A DNA stretch of 64,000 nt from Branchinecta lynchi. Its lineage: Eukaryota > Arthropoda > Branchiopoda > Anostraca > Branchinectidae. Made by a program: the position numbers and the translations under genes. The notes beneath the pieces are model-generated. The model worked only from the letters and a program-made list of their open reading frames with translations. It was not told the DNA's origin and searched no databases. Every line of letters starts with the position of its first letter. The stretch's first letter is position 1. Shown one piece after another: positions 35,601 to 50,600 of this stretch. Location: positions 9,300,212-9,364,211 of the forward strand of contig JAKZAP010000021.1 of NCBI GenBank assembly GCA_023053575.1, in the 5' to 3' direction.

Positions 35601-38600
35601 TTTCGAGACCTAGCAAGTAGTAGGCCCAATACGCGACAAAGACAAAGGACGCTGCTTCCCAGAGACTAGTAGGCTAAGACCACCCATAAGCTCGACTGAT
35701 TGTTATCTGAAATTACCCTATTTCACCCAATATTTTAATTCCAGTTACATTAAATGATATTCATAAGTTTCACATAGATAAAATGTCTATTTATGTAATT
35801 GTGTCATGTGTAATTTGCGTGAATGACGATCCAAAGCTAGCATGCATAATAGAAGCTATTAAGGAAATAAAGTACATTATTATTATTATTATTATTAAAA
35901 GGAGGATTACAAAGGAAGAAAAAAGAAAAAGAAAACATTAAAATTTTCCGACAGAAAAAAATACACAATTTGAAACCTCTGGGAACGTCAACTGAACATA
36001 TTTACATATAACGCACCTGAAATGTATTACGTTACATGTAACATCTAACGTACATGTCATACGTTACATACAACGTAAATAAAACATACCTGACTCTCTT
36101 GTCCGTTCCAGGGCAGGTGGACTGAACGACGAAGCTCCGACATCGTTATAGGCCTGAACTTTGATCTCATACTGTACGAACTCAGCCATATTGTCAATCA
36201 CTTGTGAATTAGAAGTATGGTCGTTCGCCGTAAGCCATCCTGGTCGAACGAAGTCCGCCCCAACTGGTTGGAACGTGATGTTGTAACCGCGGGGGACGCC
36301 GTACCATTCGATTTGTTGCAGAGGCTGAAACATAAGTCATTCGTAACCACAACATACGGACAAGCCCTTGAGACAGGCCCGTATCCAGGAATTTATTTCA
36401 GGGGGGGAGGGGGTTGCCTGCGGGTCGCACAAGAAAGTACAAAAAAGACATAGATCAGAGGGACATGCCTATAAAAATGAGTATTTTTGCATGTTTCGGG
36501 GGGCGTTTCAACCCCCTACCCCCCCCCCCCCCTGGATACGGCCTTGCCATGAGAAGCTGAATTTAGCACCGCTTAAAGTCCGGCTTGAAAAACTGATTTT
36601 GCAGTTTGGCAAATCTATCCTAGCCAATACGAGCCACCGGTCACTGCTTCCCAATAATCGAACTCGATTGCAAAATAAACTTCTACCCCCTAAAGCCCGC
36701 ACTAGTCCTTACGGAACTCGTTTGTGCCTTTTTTTAATTCGGTGTGCAATGCTGAATCGTGGTATGTGTTTGTTATTTATAATTTGTAATAAACTGAATT
36801 TAGTTATGCTATGATAGTTTCTAAATATACCGATCTCTCTCTCTCTTCATTGTAGAAAAATAGTCGCGTTTTTGTCACCTATCTACCAAGGCCTTAGTTC
36901 ATTTTCTCTTGTTTTTGCACCAAGCGCTTATTCCTCGCTGCTCTTTTGACGGTTTTTGGACCAAGCCGGCCGCTGTCCTTTCTGCCCAGGCCTGCCCAAC
37001 TCCGAGGTGAGTTGAACTATCTGCTCAGGAACACGGCACCGGACTCTGCTAAAAACGGACAAACTAGCAGAAAGGACAGAGGACTTAGGAAGGCTATTGA
37101 GCTCTAGAAATAGAAAACCGTGATTTTCGGTTTTTTTCTTTATCAGCTAGTTATCCCCTCTAAGATGATGGGCGAGGGATAAATATAATTTCGGATACAC
37201 TGTAAAAAGTTTCTTCGTATAAAGATTAAAGTTAACAGCAGTATTTGCTACTCGGATTCATCTTATCTCTATTTGGTATTAATCTTATCTGCCTAGAGAT
37301 AAGAATAATCTGAGTAGCAAACATTGCAGTTAACTTTAATCTTTATACGGAAAAACTTTTTACAGTGTATAGAAGGATGCTAGCTGATCAAGGAAAAACA
37401 AAACAAAAAACCGAAAATCTGGGTTTTCTATTTCTTTTGTAATGAATGGTCAGCTTGGCTTCAAATCTTATATTCCTTTGAGCTCTTTTGGCAAAAAACG
37501 CGACTAGTGTTTATTAGCCAATTGCCCATACAATAATACAATATGTATAGTCCTTCACACCAACCTGACAGCGACTAGTATTTGATCAAATGGATACCCT
37601 AGCTGTGATTATTCTAGCGATATTCCAGCCCTTCTTGGCAAGAATTCCCTTCAGGCTCAAGCTATTTTGTTAGAGGAATACAACAAGGAAAAATAAAACG
37701 CAAGTAAGTAAAATAATAATTGACGAAAGAAGACGGGAAACGACGTGATGTGCCAGGAAGCTAAGATGGGAAATTGGGGGAGTTTTTTTCGGACTGAGAG
37801 TTTCAGCGGTATATCCTGAAACTTGTAGCGAACTCAGGTGTCTGTTTTGTACTAAGTGGGTACAAAAAGGAGGAATTCTGCGTATCTGTAGTAATAAGAA
37901 CGGAGGGAATGGTGATCTATTTTCTTAGAAGTCGGGAAAGGCGGGAAAAAACAACGAATCTTCGACAAAGCCGATTCTGCTGAGCTGCTGAAATGACAAG
38001 CTGTATTGTGTCACATTGCTTACGTTTTAACTAGCTAATGAACTTATTTTTAAATAAACTGTCTTGGTTATCTTTGCTTCACGACTGCACGAGGATATCT
38101 GGGAAGTTCAATGCCTAACGAGTAAACGAATTTAATCCCCTCTACTGCGAAAGTTGCTCTCACAAGATGCCTCTCGTCTCTGTTGTCTTATACAGATGGC
38201 AACAGCACCTACACTATCAGAAGTTTCGTAACAGACAATGCTTGGGATGTAGTCTGTTGTGATGCTAAAAGGTTATATATGAAATGTTATACATAACAAG
38301 CATTGCCGAAAAGCCGAAAAATGCCGAAATCGCATCTGCTAACTTTTTTTTTTTCTTAAAGATATCGGAAAATTCAGCAGATTCGTTCTCGGCATTTTTC
38401 GGCTCTTCGGAAATGCTTTATATGCATAACATTTCACACATAACATTTTCATATATCGCGACTTTTTTGCTTGTCTTCATGATATCGGAAAATTCAGCAG
38501 ATGTGTTTTCGGCATTGGTCGTCTCTTCGGCGATGCTTATAATGCATAACATTTCATACATAACGTTTTCAAAATCCCAACAGATTACATCCCAAGTGTT

Positions 38601-41600
38601 GCCTGTTGAGTTGTTGTCTGTTGAAGCTACGCATCCTTGTGTTGTCTGTTATGAAACTTATGACAGTGTAATGTTTCGATAAGGGATGTTCTACTGTAAC
38701 GCAGATTGATAGTGCAAAACGGATACGTCAGCTGAATTTATTAATATTAAATTAATAAATTATTAATATTAAATCATTTTTTTTATTAATATTAAATTTT
38801 ATTTAATTAATAAAATTCAGCTAACGTATCCGTTTTGCACAATCAAATATGATTCGCAGTCAGCTTGGGCTGAAGGAATATTTTTGTAACGCAAATTCAC
38901 GAAAGCCACACAAGTGGAGATTTAGAAAGAAAAAATAATTAAATAAACATTGCTCACCGTCCATCTGACCCTCAGCTGAGTTGAATTCACTGCTCTGACA
39001 GTCACGTTATAGGGCGCGTGGGAGGGCGCAGCCTGCAACGTCTGAAAAGTTTTGCTCGGTTCAGAGGGTGGCGACACCCCCACGACATTGTGGGCGGTGA
39101 TTCTCAGGGCATATTCTAGGAAAGGGGTGAGATTGCGAACCGTTATAGCAATGGCGTCCGGGTCGGATATTTCGTAGACTGTGTCCCAGGTGCTGTTGCG
39201 TGAGGTACGGGCCTGAAATATAAAAGATAGAAATAAAAGCTGGTGCGTGTGAGGGCGCAGGGTACAAGCTCTGGAAGGCGACAATATAAAAGCTTAATGC
39301 TAAATGTGAAACTTGTTAATGATTTTTTATTTACTAGTCGGAAAAGAAATAATAGTTGCGATTTTGATCCGAATTGTCCTTGCGACCCTCCTCGAAATTC
39401 TCCTATTTCGCGTTTTTGGACTATTCCGATAAAGCGAATTCTCCTTTTCTTGCGTTTTTGTCAGAATCGAGAACGGGGAAAGCCTCGCGATTCTGAAGAA
39501 TTGAGAAGTTGCTCCGATGGTGAATTCTCCGTTCTCCTCCCTGATTGGTTAACAGAGTGCGGTTGTTCAATATGCATAAACACGTATACCGGGTTGCGGA
39601 CGAGCTGCGAGCTGCTAAGATTTTTGTCGAAAGCGAGAATGGAGAAGCCAGCGCAGCAAAAACGGTAATTTGTACGAGAATCCAGGATTTAGAATCGAGA
39701 ACGGAGAACTAACAATTCAGATCAAAAACGCAAAAGCGTACAACTCACGAAGACCAGCAGCGGAAAAGATACCTAGATTCGAATTAACATTATGGACCTA
39801 GTCACGATGACCAGATCCGCTTAGAACACGAAGGGCCTGGTTTGAAGGACTGGAATAGGAAGAACTGATGGAACTTCCCCATCCACACACAGTACAGGAT
39901 ATACGGGTGGAATATTGAGAAATAAAGCATACGGAGAATAATAGTAATGTTTGTTTATTCAGCAAACAGGCCATACAAGATTGAACACATGTATAACAAC
40001 ACAAATAAACTGTTGCACCTGTTACTAAAATTGTTACATTTTCGGAAGAGAATATCTTTTAATTTACGCACTGCACCCAGATTTCTAGATAAAATTTTCC
40101 AAGCCAAGTATTATGATTTTTCGAAATCTTATTACGCTGCATTGGGCAAAAGACAAGAAATGGGAAATAGCATCTCACAATACAAAGAAAGAAAAACAAA
40201 ACAATTAAACTGTCTTTCGATAACGAAGCAAATACGAATATGAAAAAAGAAAAAAGGGAAATCTAAAAAAAAATGTCAAAATTAGAAATATGAAGGTATC
40301 TAAGAAGTTACAGAGTGTACTGAAAATCAGTAAATATGGCTATTCTCCATGCCCCCCCCCCCCAAGTTTTCTAGTAAACACGTGAAGATTCTCATAAAAA
40401 ATACGTTAAAAAGAACCTCTCATAAGCTGATTAATCAGTGCGTCCAAGGACGAAGCCCCCAGTCTCCAACGAATGTAGGAAGTTTCTTAGTCAAACGGCA
40501 TAGAACCGGATAAAGGGAATTCTTATCCAGAACTTTCCTCACACAAATCTTCGAAGTTTAAGAACTTTTCAGAATTTCATTATTCGGGGCGTACTCAGTT
40601 AGGAGAAAAGTCCCAGGATATAATATTTAATCGCGACTGAAAACATCGCGGAAGACCAAGATTTTAAATGCAAAAGTTAATTTTTTGACAGCTCTTTTTG
40701 TTTTAATAGCGTGTTTGTACTAACTATTAAGGCTTTAGGCTGGGTTTCATTAGTTTTGTTCCAAACCAATTAGTCAATTAATAAGAGGGTATTTTTGTGT
40801 GCCACAGGCATCTTTGCTACTTTTATGCCATTTGAGTTTTTTGTACCATGTCCAATATAAAACAGAAAAACGAGATTTTCGGGGTTTTTTTTTCTTGATC
40901 AGCTAGTTACCCCTCTAAGATGATGTGCGAGGGATAAATCAAATTTCGGATATTTCAAGCTGATCAAGAAAAAAAAAACACAAAAATCTCGTTTTTCTGT
41001 TTTATATTGGACATGGTACAAAAAACTCAAATGGCATAAAAGTGGCAAAGATGCCTGTGGCACACAAAATGTCGATGTCCAAGAAAATTTCACATTATCT
41101 CACATTACCTTATGATGGTCATTTCTTTTTCGAAACACGTTTCAGTAGAGAGAGATTTTCGTTGGTGGCGCCAAAAATACGGTATGAATGATTTCGTCAA
41201 AGATAAGGTTTTGCAATAAAATATGTTATAGCGCAAATAAAGTTTATTAAAGTTTAAATGACAAGCAAGCTTATTTTTAGATTCAAAACACACTGAATTA
41301 TTTTGACCCATCTTAGTCATTTTTTTTCAACTTGGGCTCTAGTAGCGAGGTTCAGAATACGCGGTGCTGGCAAGGCAAGAAAAAATTCACCAAGACGCAG
41401 AGAATCTGAATTTCAACAAAAGCCTGCATTTTCCATAAGGTACGGACGCTAAGCTCGGGAGTCAGAAACTGTTGATACAATATGTCTTTTTGTTATTTGT
41501 GTTAGCGAGGTTCAGAATACGCGGTGCTGGCAAGACAAGACGAAATTCACCAAGACGCGGAGAATCTGAATTTCAGCAAAAGCCTGCATTTTCATAAGGT

Positions 41601-44600
41601 AACGGACGCTAAGCTCGGAAAATTCGGACGCTAAGCTTGGGAGTCGGAAAGTGATGATACGATATTTTTTTTTTTTCGGCAATGGCTTACCTTTTTAGTT
41701 GCTGAATGTTTCAAGCATAGAAGGACAAACTCATAGAATACGGCTACCACAAATCCGACAGAACAAGTTAATTCGATGAAATCTGACGAAGTAACACATT
41801 TTTATCAGATTTTCAGGCCTATTTAAGTTAATGAGTGAAGTGTAACGATACTGTTGGATCTAGCCCTATTTGGTTAAACTTTAAGCAAACAGATTTAGTA
41901 AAAGTTTGGAAGTCCAGGATTCAAAATGTGAAGTTAGTTTTTGGACTGCTCCGCTGACATTCGGCTAAAACTGAACGACAAACAGCGAGAATCCACCTTT
42001 TATATGGCCACTTCTTGTGAGCAATAAGTTTTATGCAAGAAAATCTAATATCGCAGCAAATTCTTCGCTGGTAGCGTCATAAACATGGGCTGAATGACAG
42101 CATACACAATCCCGTGATGTTTGCAATAAAATATGCTATAGAGTAAATAATGTATGTTAGCAGTAGGAGAGAGCGTGTTCCACCCTTCTAACAATAGTAA
42201 CTATTAGTTACATTTTCGTTCCCATGAAGGGTTACTACGCTGACCATTCCACCCTTCTCGAAATCATAGTAGGCATTTGCTTACCATGCTCGGAGCGTAG
42301 TTAGCGTGGTGTCTTCGATCTCTGTGTCGTAATTGGCCCGATCAGCCCGAGGCGGGATATTTTACCAAAAATAGACAAATGTGTTCCAGCCTTGACGCCA
42401 AGAAGCCGTGACGTCATGTGTAACTATGGCAAGTAGAGTGGAACAAGCTCTTAGTATAAGGCCTTCGTAGAAGTAAAACTCTGAAGTTGGCACTGTTTTC
42501 AACGAACCAATTTAAGCTGCGTGAAACCGAGAAAACACCAACTCCCCAAAAGCCTGCCGGTTAACCCAGATTATATATATAAAGAAAACACTAAGTATTA
42601 GCTATCCTTACCTGAACGGACCACTTCGTTATTGACGAATTCCCATCGAAACCAGGGGTAAACTGCAACACGACCGAAAACGCCTCAATATTGCTCACTG
42701 CAAGCCGGGTAGGGGGTCCGGGTAGGACGGGTTCAATACCCGACTGAATGGTTGCCATCGATACAGGCCCGCTGCCTACTGAAGTCCATCCGTAGACTTC
42801 GAAGGTGTAATGGGTTGTGGGCTGCAGACCAGCGATTCGAACGCTCGTTACATCGGAGGTGACATTCCGTATTTTTAGGGTATGAGGGGAATCTCGGACG
42901 GTCCAGCGAACGGTGTAACCTGGACAAAGCACGGTTGGGATGACAAGAGCCACAAAGTACGCGGTTTTCGATAAATCAACTCACCCCTGTAAATCATGAT
43001 ACCAGCAACCTTTCCTTACACGAAATTGCTGGGTCCAAAGGGTACAACGTCAAATCATACGACCAAGACTGTTCGATCCAACGAAGTCATTACGAATTTT
43101 GGCTGAAGCCTATTATACATTTGACAAATTCACATTTTAGAAGTCGCCCGAAACGAAATACTAACATCCACCCAAATCACAAGTTCCAAACTTCTTTCCC
43201 ACCAATTTGACACAAACCTAGGCTCTTGGGTTAGTGAACTCGGAGTATTTATTCAATCAATGTTTACAATGGATACGTCAGCTACGATTCTTCATCAGTA
43301 TCAGTAGTTGATAAAGAATCGTAGCTGATGCATCCGTTGTAAACATTATTTGAATAACTGTTTCAAAGTCAGCTTGGGCTGATGAAGAATCGTAGTTGAC
43401 GTATCCGTTGTAAACACTGTTCGAATAAATGTTTGAAAGTCAGCTTGGGCTCAAAGAATATTGATCGCGGAGTGAGATGACTTTGTCTGACACCAAGCTC
43501 AGTTAATACGGTCGGACCATGGTATCAGAATCTCAGATACATGGTAACTGCAAAAATGACTTTAGACCATGGTATTAGATACTGGTATCTGCAAAAACGC
43601 AACTAATGTAAAGGTGTGACGTTCCGCTTTCTATAACCGTTAAGATCAGCGACAGGCCTTCGCTACGATTGGATACTATTTAAAATTAAGTTACTTGTGT
43701 ACACCAAATATAAAACATATTTGATTAAAAAAAGTCTCAAAGCTCACTAAATACATAGCCTCAAAAAGACACCATAATCCTCTCCATTCGCATTTTAGAA
43801 AATCCTTGCAATCCCAATCTCCTCAAACTCCTACAATCCCCTTTCTCGCATCTCAAGGACCCCCTCCCCCCGCCTCTAAAACATGCAAAAGACCTCATTT
43901 ACTCACCCAGCAATATCCCATTTTCCCTTTCCGGAGCGTTCCAAATGACCTTGACAGCTCTATCTGTAATCTCCTCGAATCTCAAATTCCGGACCTGGTC
44001 CGGAACGTCTTCAGCTGTTCGGATTCTTACAGGTGGGGAAAGAGGACCATCCCCGGGACTTGTGAAGCAAAGGACGGTAATGTTATAGGCTGTGTACTTC
44101 TCGAGCCCGTTCAGGATCGTTGTCTGCTCGGCGAGGAGGTCCAGGAGGCTTGGAGGAACTGTGATGGAAGCGTCGGGTATGGAGTTATTTCCAACGTCAC
44201 CTACGGGTAGACCCAAATTACAATCGTGAAAAGGCCTAGTTAACAGTGTGGTGGCGTTGTTATTAGATAGGCTGTCCTAAAATAATCTCCTCCAATTGGG
44301 CGTTTACCTGTTCACCACCTCATTAGCTTAATTCTCATTTGTTATTAAACTTCTTTGAAATTGTGTGTAATTGTGTTATTATTTATATTTTTATACTTTT
44401 CTACTGCACTCAGGGGCGTCACGTATGAAGGGGGGACCCCCCCCCCCCGCCATCCATGTTGTTGAACAGTCAGTAAAAACTAAGCCAGCCGACGTCAAGC
44501 GCCTCGATTATTCTAAAACACAGTCGATTTTTTTTCTTAAGCAGTCGATTTTTCGTCAAAACAGTCGTTTTTGGGATCCCAAAACGAAAATGGAGGGATA

Positions 44601-47600
44601 CCTATGACATCGCAAAAAATGTCCGTCTGTCCGTCCGACCCTCTGTAAGCACGATAACTCTAGAAGCGAATGAGATATTTTGACGAAACCTGGTTGGAGG
44701 ATCATTAGGTCAAGGGAAAGGTCGAGTTCGTAGATCAAATCAAATCAAACCAAGTTTATTAATTAGCCATAAATATCCACAAACGAATAGCACTGGCACG
44801 AGAAGGGCTCCGTAGCCCTACATTCAGGGGTGGGGGTTCAAATTAAGGGACAAACAAAATATTTTTAAACAGCCACTGAGATAGTCGATTAGGGGTAAGA
44901 AGACGTAATGAACACGAATATGAAAACCATTTTCTGCCCGGACAAGTAGTTCGCCCGGAATCCGGCCAAAACCGGAAAATATTAAAAGCTAAAGTTTTAT
45001 CTGTATATAGTTGATTAGATGTCCAATTTAGGGGTTAGAAGAGATGCTAAATCCGTATTTGACAATCAATTTTTTACCCGGACATATAGTTTGCCAGGAA
45101 TCCGGCTTATACCGGAAAATCTGCAATAAGTTAAATTTGTATTTAAACTCGAGTAGATGTTGGGTACAGGAGTAACGAGATACGCTGAATTTTTTTCTGA
45201 GCTTTATTTTTCCGCCGGACAAGTAGTTCCGAAATTCCACCAAAACCGGAAAAATTGCAGAAGTGATAAGGCAGGAAGTTTCGATCGGTTTCGTACTCTA
45301 TCTAGTTATTTGTGTTTTTTTATTTCTTTTCTTTGCCCTCCATCGCATGTTCTTTCAACCGAGATAGGTAATAAAGTTTGCCTACTGACGAAATTCAATT
45401 TCGGTATAAAAAAAAATACACTTTTGAAACTAAACTAGGATACGAAATTGGAGAAAGTTATACTAAATATTCATTAGTCTTGGGACTTCCATTAAGCTTT
45501 TTGCGAGACTTTTTAAACTATTTAAGTCACAAGGAGGAGCTGACGAGCCCAGCCAACTTTTCATAGAATGTGGCGACGCTTCTACTACCCAGTTCGTCTT
45601 TCACTGCGAGATACAAGACGAAATCACAATTATAAACTTGGTAAACTAGATGTTTATGTTACCGAGTCGGAGAATCTACAGTCCTCCTCCGTGGTAGCGA
45701 GTCGCACAAAGTTATAATTCTGCCATTTTCCAACTTCCCGAAACATTTGAGAGTCTGGAGAGATGGGCTGCGAACTACGGTGGGATAAACACAGAGAAAT
45801 GGGATGGGAACTACAGTCCGATAAACGGAGAGTTATACGCACAGTTGGAAACCGTTAAAGTTTCGATGAAGAGCTTATCTTATCCTTTCAATAGCCTACT
45901 CTTGATGACTAACTCTTCTTGCCGATGCAAAATCGCCAAGAGCCGGAAGCGGTATTACATCTGCTCCCAAAGATCGAAGTGATTGGTTGACACAGGATTT
46001 AAGTTGTTGAGTTTGAGTCGTTAGTGAGACGTTTAACTCGTTCTTCATTAGTATCACTGGCGTGTATTTCCGACCACGGGCATACAGCTGCTATCGGTAC
46101 ATTCCAGTTAAAATTCCTCTGAAAAGGAACAAGAGCTGTAAGCTCATATGGCCCTTGCAAGCATACGTAGTGGCTAAGGAGATCAGCTACGGAGGCAAAC
46201 ATGACTATGGGCTCTCCGGAATCGTGAAAATGTATGGTTTAGTCAAAAATATGCTATTCGCTTTGTGATTATAATGCACACTTTAAGAGCCTTAGGAATC
46301 AATTTTATTCAAACAACGTTTACAACGGACACGTCAGCTATGAACGGATACGTCAGCTATTTATTCAAAAATTGGGCTCAAAGAATATTTAATCAATTTT
46401 GAAAGCAAAACCACTGGTGCCCAAATGATCATGGGCTCTTATGATCAAGGAAGTGTATCATTTGCTCGAAAGTTTTGTTTTTGCACTTTGCGGCTAAGAC
46501 GCGCACTTTAAGGGGATAGCTGAAATTGTAAGCAAAATACTCGAGATATACATAATCATGGGCACTTTGGAATCTTAAAATGTGTCGTTTCTTAAAAATG
46601 TTTGTTTGCCCTTAGCGGTAAGATTGGCGTTTTAATGATGTTGAAAAGTCATTCGTAAGCAAAACCCTTGGAGGTAAAACGATCATGGACCTTTGGGAAT
46701 CACGAAAACGGTATATTTTGATCAAAAGTATTTTTTTTCCCCTGTGCGGTTAAGAAACGCACCTTAAAGCTTAACTGAAAAGATAGCTTATTTTTGCATC
46801 TGATATCTGAACACACAGAAACATTGCGACCCATCTAAACGATTTTGTATTTTTTCACCCAAGGCTCGAGTAAGGACGTTCGGAATGTGCACTGCTTAGA
46901 CGAAGACCAAAAACTAATCCAGACGCGGAGATTTTGTATATTTCATTTTTGAACTTGGCTGTAATGATGCGCACTTCAAACGCGCTAGAAATTCACCTGT
47001 AAGCAAAACCAAAGAGGTAAAACTAATATGGGCCCTTGGAATCATTAAAATATATAGCCTATCGTTTGGTCAAAAGTATTTTTCCGCCTTTAGGTTAAGA
47101 TGCGTACTTTACGGGTGCTAGACGTCAATGTTTTAAGCGAAACCCTTGTGGCACATATGATCATGGGTCGAAATGTATCGTTTGATCTAAAGTACTTTTT
47201 GCTTTGCAATTAAGATGAGCACTTTAAGGGAGCTAGAAATTATTTGTAAGTAAAGCCCATACGGCAAAGATGATCATGGACTCATGAGGATCACGAAAAT
47301 GTATAGTTTGCTTGAACACATTTTTTTTTTACTTTGCGTTACGTTAAGTACTTTACGGAATGGTCGGATTTTGGAACCACTTCTAAGGCAATCTTGTCGA
47401 ATCTCTAATTTTCCAGTCAAGTTTCATCTTCCTAGCACATCTGGAAGTACCTTAACTTGCGATCACCAGAATTGCGGACCCCCCTCGCCCCCTCTAACTT
47501 CCCCCACAATGCCCGGATCCAATCCAGTTATGTAAATGATTTATCTAGAACATTTCTTTGTTATTCCCAAGTTCCATCCCGAAGTCTCCAGTCTAAGCCC

Positions 47601-50600
47601 CCCCCCCCCCCAACAGTTGTCCGATCCGGTCCGGACATGAAAGAGAACATCAGGAACATGTCCTCTGTTCAACTATTAAATTTCACTGGAATCTGATCCG
47701 GATTCCCCCTCCGTGCACTCCCCGCACGATGATCGGATCGACAATTTGTTTTTATCTCCGAGTTAGTTTGATCGGGTCCCTCATATGCCTGCCCAGTTTC
47801 GTCGTGAAATCCCAAAAACCACCATCACCAAATACCAAGAAACCCACCTCCACCCTCACCCCAAAGTGTCCGAATCCAGTTTAATGTAGCGTTTACACGG
47901 ACAAGAAATCCCGTCGAGTAGAAAGGAATTCTTGTCGACTTGAAAGAATTCCGTTCGTCAAGAGCACTAGAAAAAAAGTCTAGCGGGACGAGAATTCCTT
48001 TCATGATGAAAAGGAATCCCGGATTCCCGGTCTACCTGAAAGAAATCTCGTCGGAGGCGCTGGTAAAAAAAACTAACCTAAAACATTCTAGCAAGCTTTT
48101 GATAGCAGCAGTCCTAAGTACTGATATCATAAATGCCATCAAATTTTTTTTTTTGTTGGCTGGTGAATTTATTTTTGTCAGATTCTCTCGTTTGAAGAAT
48201 TACCAAGAACGTATTCTGTTCAAATTTTCTTGTAAATCCTTGTAAACGCTGCATAATTGTGTAAACGACTCATCTAGAGCAGACACTTGTTAGCAAGTTT
48301 CACTCCGATCCCTCCATTATAAACGTTTCTCGAGATTTCCGGTCTGCCCCCCCCCCCCCCAACATCCCCAGAGCTCTCGAATCCGGCCCAGACTTAAAAT
48401 GAGGCATCAGTGACATTGTCCTTTATTCAGTTATTAAGTTTCATTCGAATCCAATCACCCGCTCGAAAGTTGAGGACGACTAAACTTTCCGGATTCCCCC
48501 TCCCTTCACTCCCCCAGATCGTCGGATTGGGAAACTGATTAATTTCAAGTTAGTTTGGTCAGGTCCCTGATACGCCTGCCAAGTTTCATCGTCCTAGCAC
48601 ATCTGGAAGTACCCTAGCTCGCAATCGTGGGACCCGACCGACCGACAGACGGAATTCCGACCGGTATATAGCTCTTGAGCCAGAGCCTGCAAGTGCCATA
48701 GAAACGATCAGCCCTAGGCATTAACTTGCGCAATGTCCATTAAGTGAATGGTGAACAGTATAAACAATTGTAATTTAGTTGTCAAAATTATGTGTATGTT
48801 TTGTAGTATTTATATGTCACTGAACGGATCAAATGGTTTAGGCATAGTTCTGTTTTATACATTATGTTTTGTACTCCTCAGCTGTGAGGGAAATAAACCA
48901 ACAAATTCACCACACAAGCCTTATATATAGAATCTTAACTATCATAAGAAACAAACATTGTCTCTAATTGATTTGTACCATCCGTACCTCCGACTGAACC
49001 AATCACATACGCGCGAGAGGCGGAGCAGATAAAATTCTGATTTGGGAAGAGAGTAAAGCATGACAACAACTTTGAAAGGAAAACTGAAAATATTCCGACT
49101 GATGATGTCGATGGTTATTGAGAAGAAAAACTAGGATAGTATCAGATTTTTTTCTGCTTTAAAGGAGTCGTCTTACCTACACTACTGTTTCTTTCTATGT
49201 CCCTTAACAGTTCAATTGGATATCATTTCCGAGATTCCGAACTTCCTGTGTTTTTAATCTACTCGAAAGACTCTACGCTGATTTTTACATTTATGGTGTT
49301 TGGATATTTTCGAGGTAGATCAGAAACTTAGGCCTTAGGTCGAGCTGCCGGGAAGACAAATCCTGTTTTTATTGCGCTTGCCCTTCGGCCGAGTGCCATA
49401 TAGCGATCGCAATTTCTGTCCGTCCGTCGGTCTGTCCGTCCGTCGGTCTGTCGGTCCGGGTTTTTCTAGTTCGGGCACTTCCACATAAGCTAGGACGATG
49501 AAACATGGCAGGCATATCAGGGACACCAAATGATTAAGTTGGAAATAGTCACTTCCCCGATCCGAGCATCGTGGGGTGAGTGGAGGGAGGGGGAATCCAG
49601 AATCTTGAGGTATTTATAACTCTTGAACGGGTGATCGGATCTTAATGAAACTTGGTATTTGGAAAGACCTCGTGTCTCAGACAATCCAAATGAAACCCGG
49701 AAAAGATCCGGTGACTTCGACGGGAGTTGGAGAGGGGAACTGGAATTGGGATATGCTTAAGAGTGGAGGGATCAGGATGAAACTTGGTGGGAAGAGCAAG
49801 CACAAGTCCTAGATACACCATGACATAACCGGACCGGATTCGGGAGCTATGGGGGGAGTTGAAGGAGGATCCGGATTTCTGATATAAACATGAGTTCGGT
49901 ACTTCCCGATGCACTAGGACGATGCAACTGGGCTGGCATATAAGGGACTTGAATAAACCGGCTTGACGATAGTCGTTTGCATGATCGGATGATCATGGGG
50001 GGAGTGGCCGGAGGGGGAATCCGGAATCTTCTGGTATTTATAACGCTTGAACGGGTGATCGGATCTTATTGAAACTTGGTATTTGGAAAGATCTCGTGTC
50101 TCAGACGGTGACTTCGGGAGGAGTTGGAGGGGGGAACCGGAAATCTTGGGAAACGCTTAGAGTGGAGGGATTAGGATGAAACCTGGTCGGAAGAGCAAGC
50201 ACAAGTCATAGATACATCATTGCCATACCCGGACCGGATTCGGGCACTATGGGGGAGTTGGGTGGGGGGGGGGGGAGGGTCCGGATTTCTGTTTATCGGT
50301 ACTTCCTGATGTACTAGGACGATGAAACGGGGCTGGCATATCAGTGATTCGAACAAACGAACAAACTGAACAAAGAATAGTCGTTTGCATGATCCGATCA
50401 TCGCGGGGGGAGTGGAGGGATGGGGAATCCGGAATCTTGTGGCATTGATAACTGCCGAACGGGCGATCCGATTTGAATGAAACTTGGCAAGTGGAAAGAG
50501 GTGTAGTCTCAGATGTTCCATGTCAAGCCCGGACCAGATCCGATACTTGTGGGGGTGGGGGGGGGGGGTAAAGGGGGACACTGGAATATTCATGAAACGC

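Larger units (their letters stand above)
33334..36089 (-). other. sdk intron 6
   Basis: GT-AG, 2,756 bp. A 21-G tract, a GGGATCCC-ended element and a LINE 3' end. 33334-33815 shows nothing recognised. Confidence 0.8.
36325..38957 (-). other. sdk intron 5
   Basis: GT-AG, 2,633 bp. Holds a hAT-like MITE (36374-36546), a foldback with a MITE inside (36861-37506), an AGCTACGATT-type repeat (37600-37670), a CACTGTCAG MITE (38210-38670) and an AT-rich foldback (38713-38840). Confidence 0.8.
39213..42611 (-). other. sdk intron 4
   Basis: GT-AG, 3,399 bp. Foldback MITE (39353-39734), a 280-bp hairpin (40791-41070), a 41285-41830 repeat and a GTGTTCCACCC MITE (42173-42448). 39735-40790 has an open stretch at 39947-40243 of no recognisable kind. 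Confidence 0.75.
42920..43906 (-). other. sdk intron 3
   Basis: GT-AG, 987 bp, with a hairpin repeat (43257-43460) and a partial foldback MITE (43508-43604). The rest is unassigned. Confidence 0.8.

Noticed and set aside
39947..40243. 98-residue plus ORF
   Set aside because: Lysine/leucine-rich AT-driven translation with no recognised motif and no splice context.
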